This document shows, one piece after another, positions 1-7,763 of a stretch of 64,000 bases of DNA. Where the stretch lies: NCBI RefSeq assembly GCF_015667585.1, contig NZ_JADPEG010000010.1, positions 1 through 64,000 of the forward strand, in the 5' to 3' direction. The translations under genes were made by a program, and so were the position numbers. The notes beneath the pieces are model-generated. The model was given only the letters and a program-made list of their open reading frames with translations, made no database searches and was not told the DNA's origin. How positions within the stretch are numbered: position 1 is the stretch's first letter; every line of letters begins with the position of its first letter. Source of the DNA: Clostridium sp. D33t1_170424_F3. Lineage in GTDB: Bacteria; Bacillota; Clostridia; Oscillospirales; Acutalibacteraceae.

Positions 1-121
1 GCCGCCTCTCCACCTAAAACTCAATATTTCCTACCAGGGCTCTTTTTTGTACTGTCCGCACAACCTAGGGCAGTTCACCATTAGCGGGGGGATTTATTAA
101 TACAGCCCAATATTTGCACGT
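1..121 (-). ncRNA. possible 5' part of a large-type SRP RNA, cut by window edge
   Basis: Read on the minus strand, this 120-base stretch after hisE has no convincing open frame. From memory it resembles the Alu-domain end of Firmicute long SRP RNAs, which target membrane proteins with Ffh. Landmarks in order are CGTGC, GGGCTGTA, AATCC, CCGCTA, GTGAACTGCC and AGGTTGTG, followed by GAGCCCTGGTAGG. The diagnostic SRP hairpin (Ffh-binding loop) would lie beyond position 1 and cannot be seen. The similarity is by eye only, and the order of motifs is more convincing than any one of them. It could instead be an unrelated untranslated region. Confidence 0.33.
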
Positions 122-151
122 TCCGTCAATTATGAGGCAGTCTCATTTTTA

Positions 152-478
152 TTAAGAGTTCTTATCCACCTGATGAAACTGCTTCAGGTTTCCGGTTTTT
201 GCGCTGCGTTTTCCCAGCTCAGCCTCCACGTCCTCCAGCTGAATACCGGACTGCACCATCAACACGGTGAGATGATACAAAAGGTCGGAAATTTCCAGAA
301 CCGTCTCTTCATTTTTGCCGTTCTTCGCCGCGATAATAACTTCGCTGCATTCTTCGCCGCATTTCTTCAAAATTTTATCCAGCCCCTGTTCAAACAGGTA
401 ACAGGTGTAAGACCCTTCCGTATGGCTGCCTTTGCGGGCCAGCACCGTCTGATAAAGTTCGTTAAGCACATTATTCAT
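152..478 (-). CDS. hisE: phosphoribosyl-ATP pyrophosphatase HisE
   Basis: Hydrolyses phosphoribosyl-ATP to phosphoribosyl-AMP, the second step of histidine synthesis, in the cytoplasm. The 108-residue protein is a normal-length stand-alone HisE of the all-alpha MazG-like fold. The metal-binding helix pattern KCGEECSEVIIAAKN near residues 39-53 and EISDLLYHLTVLM near 62-74 supply the acidic residues expected for Mg binding. It is the last gene of the his operon and follows hisI after 18 bases. HisI and HisE are separate here, whereas enterobacteria fuse them. The start is the only sensible ATG. Confidence 0.95.
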   Translation of the reverse strand: MNNVLNELYQTVLARKGSHTEGSYTCYLFEQGLDKILKKCGEECSEVIIAAKNGKNEETVLEISDLLYHLTVLMVQSGIQLEDVEAELGKRSAKTGNLKQFHQVDKNS

Positions 479-496
479 CCTTGCAACTACCGTCCT

Positions 497-853
497 TTAT
501 GAATTTGTATCCGCCTCTCGCTGCCAGATGCGATGAAAAAAACAGCTGTGCGCCCCTGTGTGACAGGCCGGACCGGTTTGCAGCACCGTCACCAACAGCG
601 TATCGTCGTCGCAGTCCCCGTCTATACTGACAATCTTTTGGAGATGCCCGGACGTCGCGCCCTTGTTCCACAACTCCTGTCGGGAGCGGCTGTAAAACCA
701 GGTGTACCCAGTCTCCAGTGTCTTTCGCAGGGACTCCCGATTCATATAGGCAAGCATCAGCACTTCATTGGTACCATACTCCTGCACAATCGCCGGCAAC
801 AGGTCGCCTTTTTTAAAAAAACGTTCTATAAACGCTTCGTCTATCTGTTTCAT
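497..853 (-). CDS. hisI: phosphoribosyl-AMP cyclohydrolase HisI
   Basis: Opens the adenine ring of phosphoribosyl-AMP to give ProFAR, the third histidine step. It is a 118-residue stand-alone enzyme. The zinc-binding signature is clear: [12 protein letters not shown] near residues 97-108, with the upstream acidic cluster DGDCDDD near 77-83. The ATG overlaps the hisA stop by 4 bases (ATGA), so the two are probably translationally coupled. hisE follows. In most Clostridia hisF sits directly before hisI; here hisA does, see findings. Confidence 0.95.
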   Translation of the reverse strand: MKQIDEAFIERFFKKGDLLPAIVQEYGTNEVLMLAYMNRESLRKTLETGYTWFYSRSRQELWNKGATSGHLQKIVSIDGDCDDDTLLVTVLQTGPACHTGAHSCFFHRIWQREADTNS

Positions 854-1578
854 TTCGCGTGGACCCCTTTACAAAGATCCACCGCCTGACGCAGGCTCAG
901 GTCTCTGGTGTAAAGCGCTTTGCCGCAGATCGCGCCGTGCAGCTTCAGAGCGGTCAGTACAACGATATCTGTCAGACTGCTGACGCCGCCGCTGGCGATT
1001 ACCTTGCAGGAAACCGCACGGTTCAACTTGTCCAGCATCGTATAGTTCGGCCCATCCATCATGCCGTCGTGGGAAATATCTGTAAAGATAATATACTTTA
1101 CTCCAATATCCTCCATCTGTTTTGCCAAATCAATATAATTTACGGTAGAAGTTTGTAGCCAGCCTTCCGCTGCAACATTTCCATCGCGTGCGTCGATTCC
1201 TACGGCGATCTTATCCCCGTGCTTTTTCACGGCTTCTTTGACCAGCGCCGGGTTATTCAGGGCCGCAGAGCCAAGGATTACCCGGGAAATGCCGTTTTCC
1301 AGATAATAGTCGACTGTTTCCATCGTGCGGATTCCGCCGCCCAATTCCACCTTCAGGTTGCACTGTTTAATCACGTCAAAAATCAGCTCTGTGTTAACCG
1401 GCATAGCGTCCTTTGCACCGTTCAGGTCGACCATATGCAGCCAGGTAGCGCCCATCGCCTCAAACGCCTTTGCCGTATCGGCGGCGCTTTCTGCGACTGT
1501 ATAGGCGGTATCGTATTTTCCCTGCACCAAACGCACACATTTTCCATCCTTGATGTCAATTGCAGGCAGAATAACCAT
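850..1578 (-). CDS. hisA: ProFAR isomerase HisA
   Basis: Isomerises ProFAR to PRFAR, step four of histidine synthesis. The 242-residue (beta/alpha)8 barrel starts with [17 protein letters not shown], holding the catalytic Asp near residue 8. The second half carries the matching FTDISHDGM with the other catalytic Asp near residue 130, then IASGGVSSL as a phosphate-binding loop. This pattern identifies HisA rather than HisF, which has other residues in these loops. It lies 59 bases after hisB, and its stop overlaps the hisI start. Confidence 0.95.
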   Translation of the reverse strand: MVILPAIDIKDGKCVRLVQGKYDTAYTVAESAADTAKAFEAMGATWLHMVDLNGAKDAMPVNTELIFDVIKQCNLKVELGGGIRTMETVDYYLENGISRVILGSAALNNPALVKEAVKKHGDKIAVGIDARDGNVAAEGWLQTSTVNYIDLAKQMEDIGVKYIIFTDISHDGMMDGPNYTMLDKLNRAVSCKVIASGGVSSLTDIVVLTALKLHGAICGKALYTRDLSLRQAVDLCKGVHAK

Positions 1579-1637
1579 CTAGCCTACCTCCTATTCGTAT
1601 TTTCCAAATTCCCTTATCAAAAGGAGTCAGGCAGAAA

Positions 1638-2213
1638 CTACAAAGAACCTTTTGTGGAGAGAACGCCGCCGCCGGTTTGCGCCGCCGCCAGCCGGAGCGC
1701 ATGCGCCGCCGCTTTGAAGATCGCCTCCGCCTCATGGTGCGCGTTGGAACCGTACTCCAAACGGACATGCAGCGTAATCCCCGCGTTTGTTGCAAACGCG
1801 CGCAGAAACTCCTCTGTCAGACACAGATCATATTCCCCTGCGCGTTCCTGTGAGAACTCCGCCTGGAACACAAGGAAAGGCCTTCCGCTCACATCCACCG
1901 CGGCGAACGCGAGCGCTTCGTCCATCGGCACAAAGAAGCTTCCAAAGCGTGCAATGCCGGATTTATCGCCGAACGCCTGCGCAAAGGCTTTCCCCAGTAC
2001 AATGCCGGTATCCTCCACCGTATGATGCCCGTCCACATACAGGTCCCCATTTACGGAAACCTGCAGACCAAAGCCGCCATGGACGGCGAAAGCCGTCAGC
2101 ATATGATCAAAAAAGCCGATTCCTGTCGAAATCTGGACCGGACCTCCATCAAGGGAAAGTTCAATTGTAATATCGGTTTCCCGGGTCTTTCTGGTTTGCA
2201 ACGCGGTTCTCAT
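1638..2213 (-). CDS. hisB: imidazoleglycerol-phosphate dehydratase HisB
   Basis: Dehydrates imidazoleglycerol phosphate to imidazoleacetol phosphate. The 191-residue protein is the monofunctional bacterial type without the N-terminal phosphatase domain of the E. coli enzyme, so histidinol-phosphate phosphatase must be encoded elsewhere. The Mn-binding repeats are visible: FFDHMLTAFAVHGGF near 36-50, DGHHTVEDTGIVLGKAF near 61-77, and HHEAEAIFKAAAHALR near 160-175. Gaps of about 60 bases separate it from hisC and hisA. There is no space here for a hisH gene. Confidence 0.95.
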   Translation of the reverse strand: MRTALQTRKTRETDITIELSLDGGPVQISTGIGFFDHMLTAFAVHGGFGLQVSVNGDLYVDGHHTVEDTGIVLGKAFAQAFGDKSGIARFGSFFVPMDEALAFAAVDVSGRPFLVFQAEFSQERAGEYDLCLTEEFLRAFATNAGITLHVRLEYGSNAHHEAEAIFKAAAHALRLAAAQTGGGVLSTKGSL

Positions 2214-2273
2214 AACCGTACCTCTCTTTTGAATCCTATTTATTTTACACCATTTTTACAGTTTTGTGGAGGA

Positions 2274-3323
2274 CTAAAGCAGTTGTTTGAAATTTTCTAA
2301 AAATTGTTCATTTTCTTCTGGACTGCCCGCGGTAATTCTGAGCGTATCGCCCATAAAACGAACAGCAATTCCTTTTTCCAGAAGCGCGTCAAAAATGCGG
2401 CGCGCGTCGGGCAGCCGAACCAGCACAAAATTGGTGCAGCTGTCATAAACATGCAGCTTTTCCGGGAAAGTCGTTTCCAACTCCTTCACCGCCTGATATA
2501 AAGCTTTTCGCGCATCGATCAACTGAGCAACCGCCTGATCCAGCACTTCCCCGCTGTTCAGGACAATTGTTCCCACTTTCTGCGTAATGGAATTGACGTT
2601 GTACGGTGATTTCACCGCGCGCATCGCACGGGTCAGAATAGGATTTGCCGCCGCAAAGCCCAGCCGGATCCCCGCCATACCGAACGCCTTGGAGCAGGTG
2701 CGCAGAATGATCAGGTTGTCGTACTGCTCCACCTCGTTTAAAAGGGACTGATCCCAGAAGTCCATATACGCTTCGTCCAGAACCACCAGAGCGGAAACCG
2801 ACCGGACCAGCCGGCGCACCTCCTCCCGTTTCAAACCCAGGGAGGTCGGATTGCAGGGGTTTGAAAACAGGAGCAGCTTTGCGCCGCTGTCGTTTGCGGC
2901 AAAGATCAGCTCGTCCACATCAACGGTCAAATCCTCGCCCTTTTGGTAGACGACGCTTTTTGCCTCCACCAGAGAGCTGTAGAAACGGTACATGGAGAAA
3001 TCCGGCGCAACGGTCAGGATCGCATCGCCTTTCATCAAAAACGCCGTCTCAATGATGGAGATAAGTTCGTCCGAGCCGTTTCCAGCCGTCACCAAAGAGG
3101 GATCGACTCCGTAATGCGCGCCGAAGCTGGCGCAGAGCTCTTTTGCGTAGGGATCGGGATACCGGTTAAAGGGAATATCCGCCATGGCATACTGCGCCTG
3201 CTCCAGCAGATCCATCGGCATTTCCAGGAAGGATTCGTTCGCATCCAGGCGAATGGGGTAATCGCCCTCGATCGGGTCATAGGGCTGCAAATCCTTCAGC
3301 TTTTCATTCAATATAAAAGGCAT
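2274..3323 (-). CDS. hisC: histidinol-phosphate aminotransferase HisC
   Basis: PLP enzyme that transfers an amino group from glutamate to imidazoleacetol phosphate. The Schiff-base lysine lies in RTCSKAFGMAGIRLGF near residues 210-225, and FSNPCNPTS and VLDEAYMDF are the other fold-type I landmarks. I place the start at the ATG encoding MPFILNEKL, because GGAGG stands 7 bases before it in the 13-base gap after hisD. The longer frame from 3353 would start inside hisD without a ribosome site. Length is then 349 residues, normal for the family. Confidence 0.94.
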   Translation of the reverse strand: MPFILNEKLKDLQPYDPIEGDYPIRLDANESFLEMPMDLLEQAQYAMADIPFNRYPDPYAKELCASFGAHYGVDPSLVTAGNGSDELISIIETAFLMKGDAILTVAPDFSMYRFYSSLVEAKSVVYQKGEDLTVDVDELIFAANDSGAKLLLFSNPCNPTSLGLKREEVRRLVRSVSALVVLDEAYMDFWDQSLLNEVEQYDNLIILRTCSKAFGMAGIRLGFAAANPILTRAMRAVKSPYNVNSITQKVGTIVLNSGEVLDQAVAQLIDARKALYQAVKELETTFPEKLHVYDSCTNFVLVRLPDARRIFDALLEKGIAVRFMGDTLRITAGSPEENEQFLENFKQLL

Positions 3324-3336
3324 ATTGGCTCCTCCG

Positions 3337-4623
3337 TTACTGGCCGCGCACACGGATGGAATTGGCGTGTGCGGTCAAACCTTCCGTTTCGGCGAGCTTA
3401 ATGATGTCGTCCTTTGCCTGCAGAAGCGCCTCCTGCGTGTAATAGATAAAGCTGGATTTTTTGACAAAGCTGTCCACGGAGAGCGGCGAGAAAAAGCGCG
3501 CCGTACCGCTGGTGGGCAGCACATGGTTCGGGCCGGCAAAATAGTCGCCCAGCGGTTCCGGGGACCAGTTGCCCAAAAAGACGGAACCCGCGTTGTCCAG
3601 CTTGCCGATAAATTCCATTGGATTGATGGCGCAGACCTCCAGATGCTCCGGCGCCAGCTCATTGGCAAATTCCACGGCTTCTTCCATCGTATTACAGAGC
3701 ATCACCGCGCCGAAATTGTCCAGCGACTGGTGAATGATCTCCTTGCGGGAAAGCGTTTCGATCTGGCGGTAAAGCGCCGCAATCGTCTCCTCTGCAATCT
3801 TCTCCGACGTCGTCAGCAAAACAGAGGAAGCCAGCACGTCGTGCTCCGCCTGAGACATCAGGTCCGCCGCCAAAAACTCCGGATTCGCCGTCTCATCCGC
3901 AATAATCAGAATTTCGCTCGGCCCCGCAATCATATCGATATCGACCGTGCCGTAGAGCTGCCGTTTCGCCGTGGCCACATAGATATTGCCCGGCCCGACA
4001 ATTTTATCGACTTTTGGAACGCTCTCTGTACCAAACGCCAACGCTGCGACAGCCTGCGCGCCGCCCATCAGGAAAACGCGGTCCACGCCCGCCACCAGCG
4101 CCGCCGCCAGAATATCCGGATTCGGCCTGCCGTCTTTACCGGGAGGCGTCACCATGACCAGCTCTCCCACGCCGGCGATCTTCGCGGGAATTGCATTCAT
4201 CAGCACGGAGGACGGATACGCCGCCGTGCCGCCCGGCACATACAGGCCGACTTTCGCCAGGCCGCGCACGCGCTGGCCCATCATGACGCCGTTTGCCTCC
4301 GTGTTCATCCAGCTCTGCTGTTTTTGCCGCGCATGGAAATTGCGGATATTTGCCGCCGCCTTCTCCAGCGCCTCCACAAAAGCAGGGTCGCAGTCTTTGA
4401 CCAGCTCCTGCATTTCCGCCTGATCGATGACCATCTTTTCCGGTACGCTGCCGTCGAAACGCTCCGTATAGGCGCGCACCGCATCGTCTCCGCCTTTGCG
4501 CACCGTCTCCACAATCTCCGCAACCGCTTCGTCCACCTTTTTGCCGGAGTTTGCACTGCGCTCCTTAAGCTGTTCAATAAAAGCGCGGCCAAAATCGCCG
4601 CCCTGTTTCACATACTGTATCAT
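3337..4623 (-). CDS. hisD: histidinol dehydrogenase HisD
   Basis: Performs the last two steps, oxidising L-histidinol to L-histidine with two NAD+. The protein is full length at 428 residues. Signatures are VPGGTAAYPSSVLMNAIPA near 128-146, the NAD-binding GPGNIYVATAKR near 199-210, QAEHD near 257-261, and NELAPEHLEV near 320-329 with the catalytic Glu-His pair. It follows hisG after 18 bases and precedes hisC closely. The strand opposite carries a long open frame (3325-5265) that is only its shadow. Confidence 0.96.
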   Translation of the reverse strand: MIQYVKQGGDFGRAFIEQLKERSANSGKKVDEAVAEIVETVRKGGDDAVRAYTERFDGSVPEKMVIDQAEMQELVKDCDPAFVEALEKAAANIRNFHARQKQQSWMNTEANGVMMGQRVRGLAKVGLYVPGGTAAYPSSVLMNAIPAKIAGVGELVMVTPPGKDGRPNPDILAAALVAGVDRVFLMGGAQAVAALAFGTESVPKVDKIVGPGNIYVATAKRQLYGTVDIDMIAGPSEILIIADETANPEFLAADLMSQAEHDVLASSVLLTTSEKIAEETIAALYRQIETLSRKEIIHQSLDNFGAVMLCNTMEEAVEFANELAPEHLEVCAINPMEFIGKLDNAGSVFLGNWSPEPLGDYFAGPNHVLPTSGTARFFSPLSVDSFVKKSSFIYYTQEALLQAKDDIIKLAETEGLTAHANSIRVRGQ

Positions 4624-4641
4624 ATGCGGGTGCCTCCCTTC

Positions 4642-5274
4642 TCATTTTTCCTGCGTTGCTTTTTCCATCTGCGCGACCAGCTCTTCAATCTCCGCTTTGC
4701 GCAGCTTGAGACTCGCTGTATTGACAATCAGCCGCGCAGAAATATCGCACACGGTTTCCACAACCTCCAGCCCGTTTTCGCGCAGGGTGGAACCCGTCTC
4801 CACAATATCGACAATCGCGTCGGAAAGCCCCAGCAGAGGCGCCAGCTCCACGGAACCTTCAATTTTGATAAAGCGAATATCCATCGCCTTGCTTTCAAAA
4901 TAGTTGCGCGCTACATTGGGGTATTTGGTTGCAATCGTTTTGCTGGCGTAACCGCTGAAAAAGTCGGTCCCCTTCGGCGCGGCCAAAGCAAACCGGCAGC
5001 GGCCAAAGCCGAGGTCCAGCACTTCATAAAAGCTGGTACCGTATTCCATAATGGTATCCTTGCCCACAACGCCCAGATCGCAGACGCCGTGTTCCACATA
5101 GGTGATGACATCCGCCGCTTTGGCCAGCACGACCTCCAGATGCTCCCCCACAGGAAGAATCAATTTGCGGCCTTTATTTTTGACTGCCTCACAGTCAAAC
5201 CCGATTGTTTCAAACAGGGCAACCGTATCCTTTTCGAGGCGGCCCTTTGTCAATGCAATTCGTAACGGTTTCAT
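4642..5274 (-). CDS. hisG: ATP phosphoribosyltransferase, short form HisG
   Basis: Catalyses the committed step, condensing ATP with PRPP. At 210 residues this is the short HisG form, lacking the C-terminal regulatory domain, so it needs HisZ for activity and histidine feedback; hisZ is directly upstream. Landmarks are MKPLRIALTKGRLEKD at the N-terminus and the PRPP-binding loop DIVETGSTLRENGLEVVE near 157-174. The ATG overlaps the hisZ stop (ATGA), which fixes the start at 5274. The longer frame to 5397 lies inside hisZ and is rejected. Confidence 0.95.
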   Translation of the reverse strand: MKPLRIALTKGRLEKDTVALFETIGFDCEAVKNKGRKLILPVGEHLEVVLAKAADVITYVEHGVCDLGVVGKDTIMEYGTSFYEVLDLGFGRCRFALAAPKGTDFFSGYASKTIATKYPNVARNYFESKAMDIRFIKIEGSVELAPLLGLSDAIVDIVETGSTLRENGLEVVETVCDISARLIVNTASLKLRKAEIEELVAQMEKATQEK

Positions 5275-6479
5275 GCTTTCTCCCCTATCCCATTCATCGT
5301 CTCCACAGAGCCGTTGACAAAGTCGACGCGCCGGATCCCCTGCGCCCGCGCATAGGCAAGCGCTTCCTCGCGGGTTGCAAAAACAGAGCTTTCGCATTTA
5401 TAGCCGCTTCCCGCCAGCTGGGACGCATACTGCAAGGCCTTGATCTCAAAACCGCTGTCGCTGTGGACCAGAATATCCACCGCCTTCGGCGGCTGAATCC
5501 GCCCCTGCTTGAGCAAAAGCTCCGCCAGGGCGTCCACATTGACGGCAAAACCGACCGCCGGCATCGGGGAGCCGAATTGTTCGGAAAGCTTATCGTACCG
5601 GCCTCCCAGCAGGATTGCATCACCGATATTTTCCATATATGCACTGAAAATGATACCTGTATAGTAATCGTTGCGCTGTACGAGCCCGAGATCCACAATC
5701 ATCCGGTCGCCCAGCCCCAGCTCCACCAGGGACTGGTACAGCTCGTGCAGATAGGCCAGCGTGCCGCTGGATTCCTCATCTTCGCAGAGCGGTTCCGCCT
5801 GCGCAAAAACCTCTTCGCCGCCAAATAAGCGCGGCAGACGGCGGACGGCGTCTACCTGCCTGCTGTCCTCCAACGTATCCAGAATGGTGTTGAGCGCCGC
5901 ATAATTCTTCGATTCAATACTGCTGCGAATGTCCTCCCGCAGATCGTCGGAAATGGGGAGCTGCGCCGTCAACGCGCGGAAAAAGCCCGCATGCCCCAGC
6001 TCCAGGCGGAAATTCGGTACACATTTGCTCAACGCTTCCACCGCCGTCACGATCACTTCCAGATCCGCCCGCCGGCCCGCCGCGCCCAAAAGCTCAATCC
6101 CCGTCTGCATCATTTCATTCCGGCGGCCTGTCAGGCCCGGGTTGCTGCGGTAAATCTGCTGCACATAATACAGGCGGATCGGCTTCTGCTGCTTTTGCAG
6201 GCGGGTCGCCGTCATCCGCGCGATCGGGATGGTGGAGTCCGGGCGCATAACTACCAGCCTGCCGTGCCGGTCACTCATTTTATACATAATTTCCTGCGCA
6301 ATACCAGAGAAGTCCGGATCAAACACATCGTAAAATTCCAGCCCGGGCGTAACCACTTCGTTAAATCCGCGGGAAGAAAACACGCTGGTAAGCGTCCGTT
6401 CCACATAGCGGTGCGCCAGGCAGTCCTCAAAAAGCAGATCTTTTGTACCCTCTGGGGTAACCATATTGTATTTCTTCAT
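5271..6479 (-). CDS. hisZ: ATP phosphoribosyltransferase regulatory subunit HisZ
   Basis: A histidyl-tRNA synthetase paralogue that pairs with short-form HisG and confers histidine feedback. The 402-residue protein has the class II synthetase core: TPEGTKDLL near the start, RLYYVQQIYR near 103-112, and NEMMQTGIELLG near 120-131. It lacks the HisRS-specific QFHQ-type motif and has LLGGRYDKL where HisRS has GGGGRYD, so regulatory HisZ is favoured over tRNA charging. A shortened anticodon-domain-like tail (PPKAVDILVHSDSG) remains. It is the first gene of the operon, 41 bases after the -10 box. A true hisS must lie outside the window. Confidence 0.88.
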   Translation of the reverse strand: MKKYNMVTPEGTKDLLFEDCLAHRYVERTLTSVFSSRGFNEVVTPGLEFYDVFDPDFSGIAQEIMYKMSDRHGRLVVMRPDSTIPIARMTATRLQKQQKPIRLYYVQQIYRSNPGLTGRRNEMMQTGIELLGAAGRRADLEVIVTAVEALSKCVPNFRLELGHAGFFRALTAQLPISDDLREDIRSSIESKNYAALNTILDTLEDSRQVDAVRRLPRLFGGEEVFAQAEPLCEDEESSGTLAYLHELYQSLVELGLGDRMIVDLGLVQRNDYYTGIIFSAYMENIGDAILLGGRYDKLSEQFGSPMPAVGFAVNVDALAELLLKQGRIQPPKAVDILVHSDSGFEIKALQYASQLAGSGYKCESSVFATREEALAYARAQGIRRVDFVNGSVETMNGIGEKA

Positions 6480-6519
6480 AGGAAGCCTACCATTTCCTTA
6501 ATATCATTCGCCATTCACT

Positions 6520-6561
6520 TTAGCGTGCTAATATAATATCATAGTGAATTATTGCTGTCAA
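6520..6561 (-). promoter_or_regulatory. sigma-A promoter of the his operon with overlapping inverted repeat
   Basis: On the minus strand TTGACA (6561-6556), a 17-base spacer and TATTAT (6538-6533) form a near-consensus promoter. Immediately downstream, at the expected start point, lies TTAGC-AC-GCTAA (6531-6520), an inverted repeat with 5-base arms. A wider pair, ATTCACT (6513-6519) and AGTGAAT (6543-6549), encloses the -10 box. The position suits a repressor operator; a TrpR-family HisR/YerC-type regulator is one candidate, by inference. No T-box or his leader peptide was seen. Confidence 0.75.
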
Positions 6562-6566
6562 CCGTT

Positions 6567-7268
6567 TTATACAATTATTTTCCTGAGTTCGTCCAACCGG
6601 CGGATACGGTAATCCACCCGGATTCCTCCGCTCTCCGCCGTTTCATCCGGGCAGTACCAGCAGGTGTCAATTCCCGCATTGATTCCGCCCTGTATATCCG
6701 AGCTCAGCGAATCGCCGACAATCAGCGCTGTTTCCGGAAGAAAGTCCGGAATGCGCGCAAATACGTAATCAAAATACGCCTTCATGGGCTTTTGGTACCC
6801 GGCGTCCTCCGAAACAAAGATCCCTTTCATAAAGCGGTTCAGTCCGGAGCTCTGCAACCGGCTGTACTGCGTACGGGAAACGCCGTTGGTCACCACATAT
6901 AAGTCGCAACGGGCCGCGCAATACGCGCAGATTTCCTCCGCGCCGGGAATCAAAAAGTGGCCCTGTCCCAGCGCGTCCTGATATTCGTCTTCAAACGCCC
7001 GCCCGTCCCCATCGATCCCGAGCTCTTCAAACAACCGGACAAAGCGGGAATAGATCACCGTTTCCCGGCTGATCTCTCCCCGCTCAAATTGCTTCCACAA
7101 CCCATCGTTAATTCGATGATAGATTTGTTTGACGCGGCTGTCCAGCGGATAGCCATGTTTTTGAAACGTCCGCTCCAGCGCGGCCTGTTCCGACGCCTGA
7201 AAATCAAGCAGCGTTCCATCCACGTCAAACAGTACGGTTTTGTAAGTCTTCAAACTGATTTCTCCCAT
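6567..7268 (-). CDS. HAD-superfamily phosphatase, YjjG/YfnB-like
   Basis: Soluble haloacid-dehalogenase-type phosphohydrolase of 233 residues. Motif I is DVDGT near residues 15-19 with the nucleophilic Asp, motif II is VVTNGVSRTQ near 124-133, the motif III lysine is in YQKPMKAYF near 157-165, and motif IV is VGDSLSSDIQGG near 178-189. The overall pattern fits the YjjG/YfnB subgroup, known as nucleotidases acting on non-canonical pyrimidine nucleotides; the substrate here is inference. The start overlaps the upstream carbonic-anhydrase-like gene by 19 bases. An alternative TTG five codons later with GGGAG in front is possible. Confidence 0.85.
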   Translation of the reverse strand: MGEISLKTYKTVLFDVDGTLLDFQASEQAALERTFQKHGYPLDSRVKQIYHRINDGLWKQFERGEISRETVIYSRFVRLFEELGIDGDGRAFEDEYQDALGQGHFLIPGAEEICAYCAARCDLYVVTNGVSRTQYSRLQSSGLNRFMKGIFVSEDAGYQKPMKAYFDYVFARIPDFLPETALIVGDSLSSDIQGGINAGIDTCWYCPDETAESGGIRVDYRIRRLDELRKIIV

Positions 7269-7750
7269 TCCGGCAGCGCCTCCGCATGCCGGCAGTATTC
7301 TTCCGCCGAGCGAAGATTGCCTTGTATCTCTTCTGTTGTCACGGGCCTGCGAACCTGCGCCGGCATCCCCATTGCCAGGGAACCGTCTGGAATCTCCATC
7401 CCCTGCGTCACCAAAGCGCCTGCGCCGATGATGCAGTTCGCACCGATTTTCGCACCGTTCAACAGTATCGCTCCCATGCCGATCAGGGCGTTATTTCCAA
7501 TGGAACAGCCGTGAAGGATCGCCCCATGCCCCACAGTGACGCCCTTTCCAATCCGGATCGGACATCCTGTATCCACATGCAGGACACAGCCGTCCTGGAT
7601 ATTGGAGCGTTCTCCGATGACGATGGCGTCGTTATCCGCGCGCAGGACGGCATTGTACCAAATGGAGCTTTGCGCCTCTAATGTGACGTCTCCCACCACA
7701 GCCGTGCCGGGCGCAACATGTGCGGCCGGCGAATTTTTGGGCTGCTGCAT
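7250..7750 (-). CDS. gamma-class carbonic anhydrase-like hexapeptide protein
   Basis: A 166-residue left-handed beta-helix protein made of hexapeptide repeats such as IGKGVTVGHGAILHGCSIGN near 87-106. The family is trimeric and binds zinc or iron through histidines between subunits; candidates are His in VLHVD and in VGHGAILHG. Members (YrdA/PaaY/Cam-like) are annotated as carbonic anhydrases, but many have no proven activity. It lies 13 bases after polC and overlaps the HAD gene, so the three are probably co-transcribed. Length and repeats are typical. Confidence 0.85.
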   Translation of the reverse strand: MQQPKNSPAAHVAPGTAVVGDVTLEAQSSIWYNAVLRADNDAIVIGERSNIQDGCVLHVDTGCPIRIGKGVTVGHGAILHGCSIGNNALIGMGAILLNGAKIGANCIIGAGALVTQGMEIPDGSLAMGMPAQVRRPVTTEEIQGNLRSAEEYCRHAEALPEWEKSV

Positions 7751-7763
7751 ACGATTCCCTCCT

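Noticed and set aside
3325-5265. 646-codon plus-strand frame rich in Arg and His
   Set aside because: Antisense to hisD and hisG; Arg/His-rich composition is typical of a shadow frame.
5271-6479. hisS (histidyl-tRNA synthetase) as the identity of hisZ
   Set aside because: Short-form hisG overlaps it directly and the HisRS-specific motifs are changed, so the regulatory subunit fits better.
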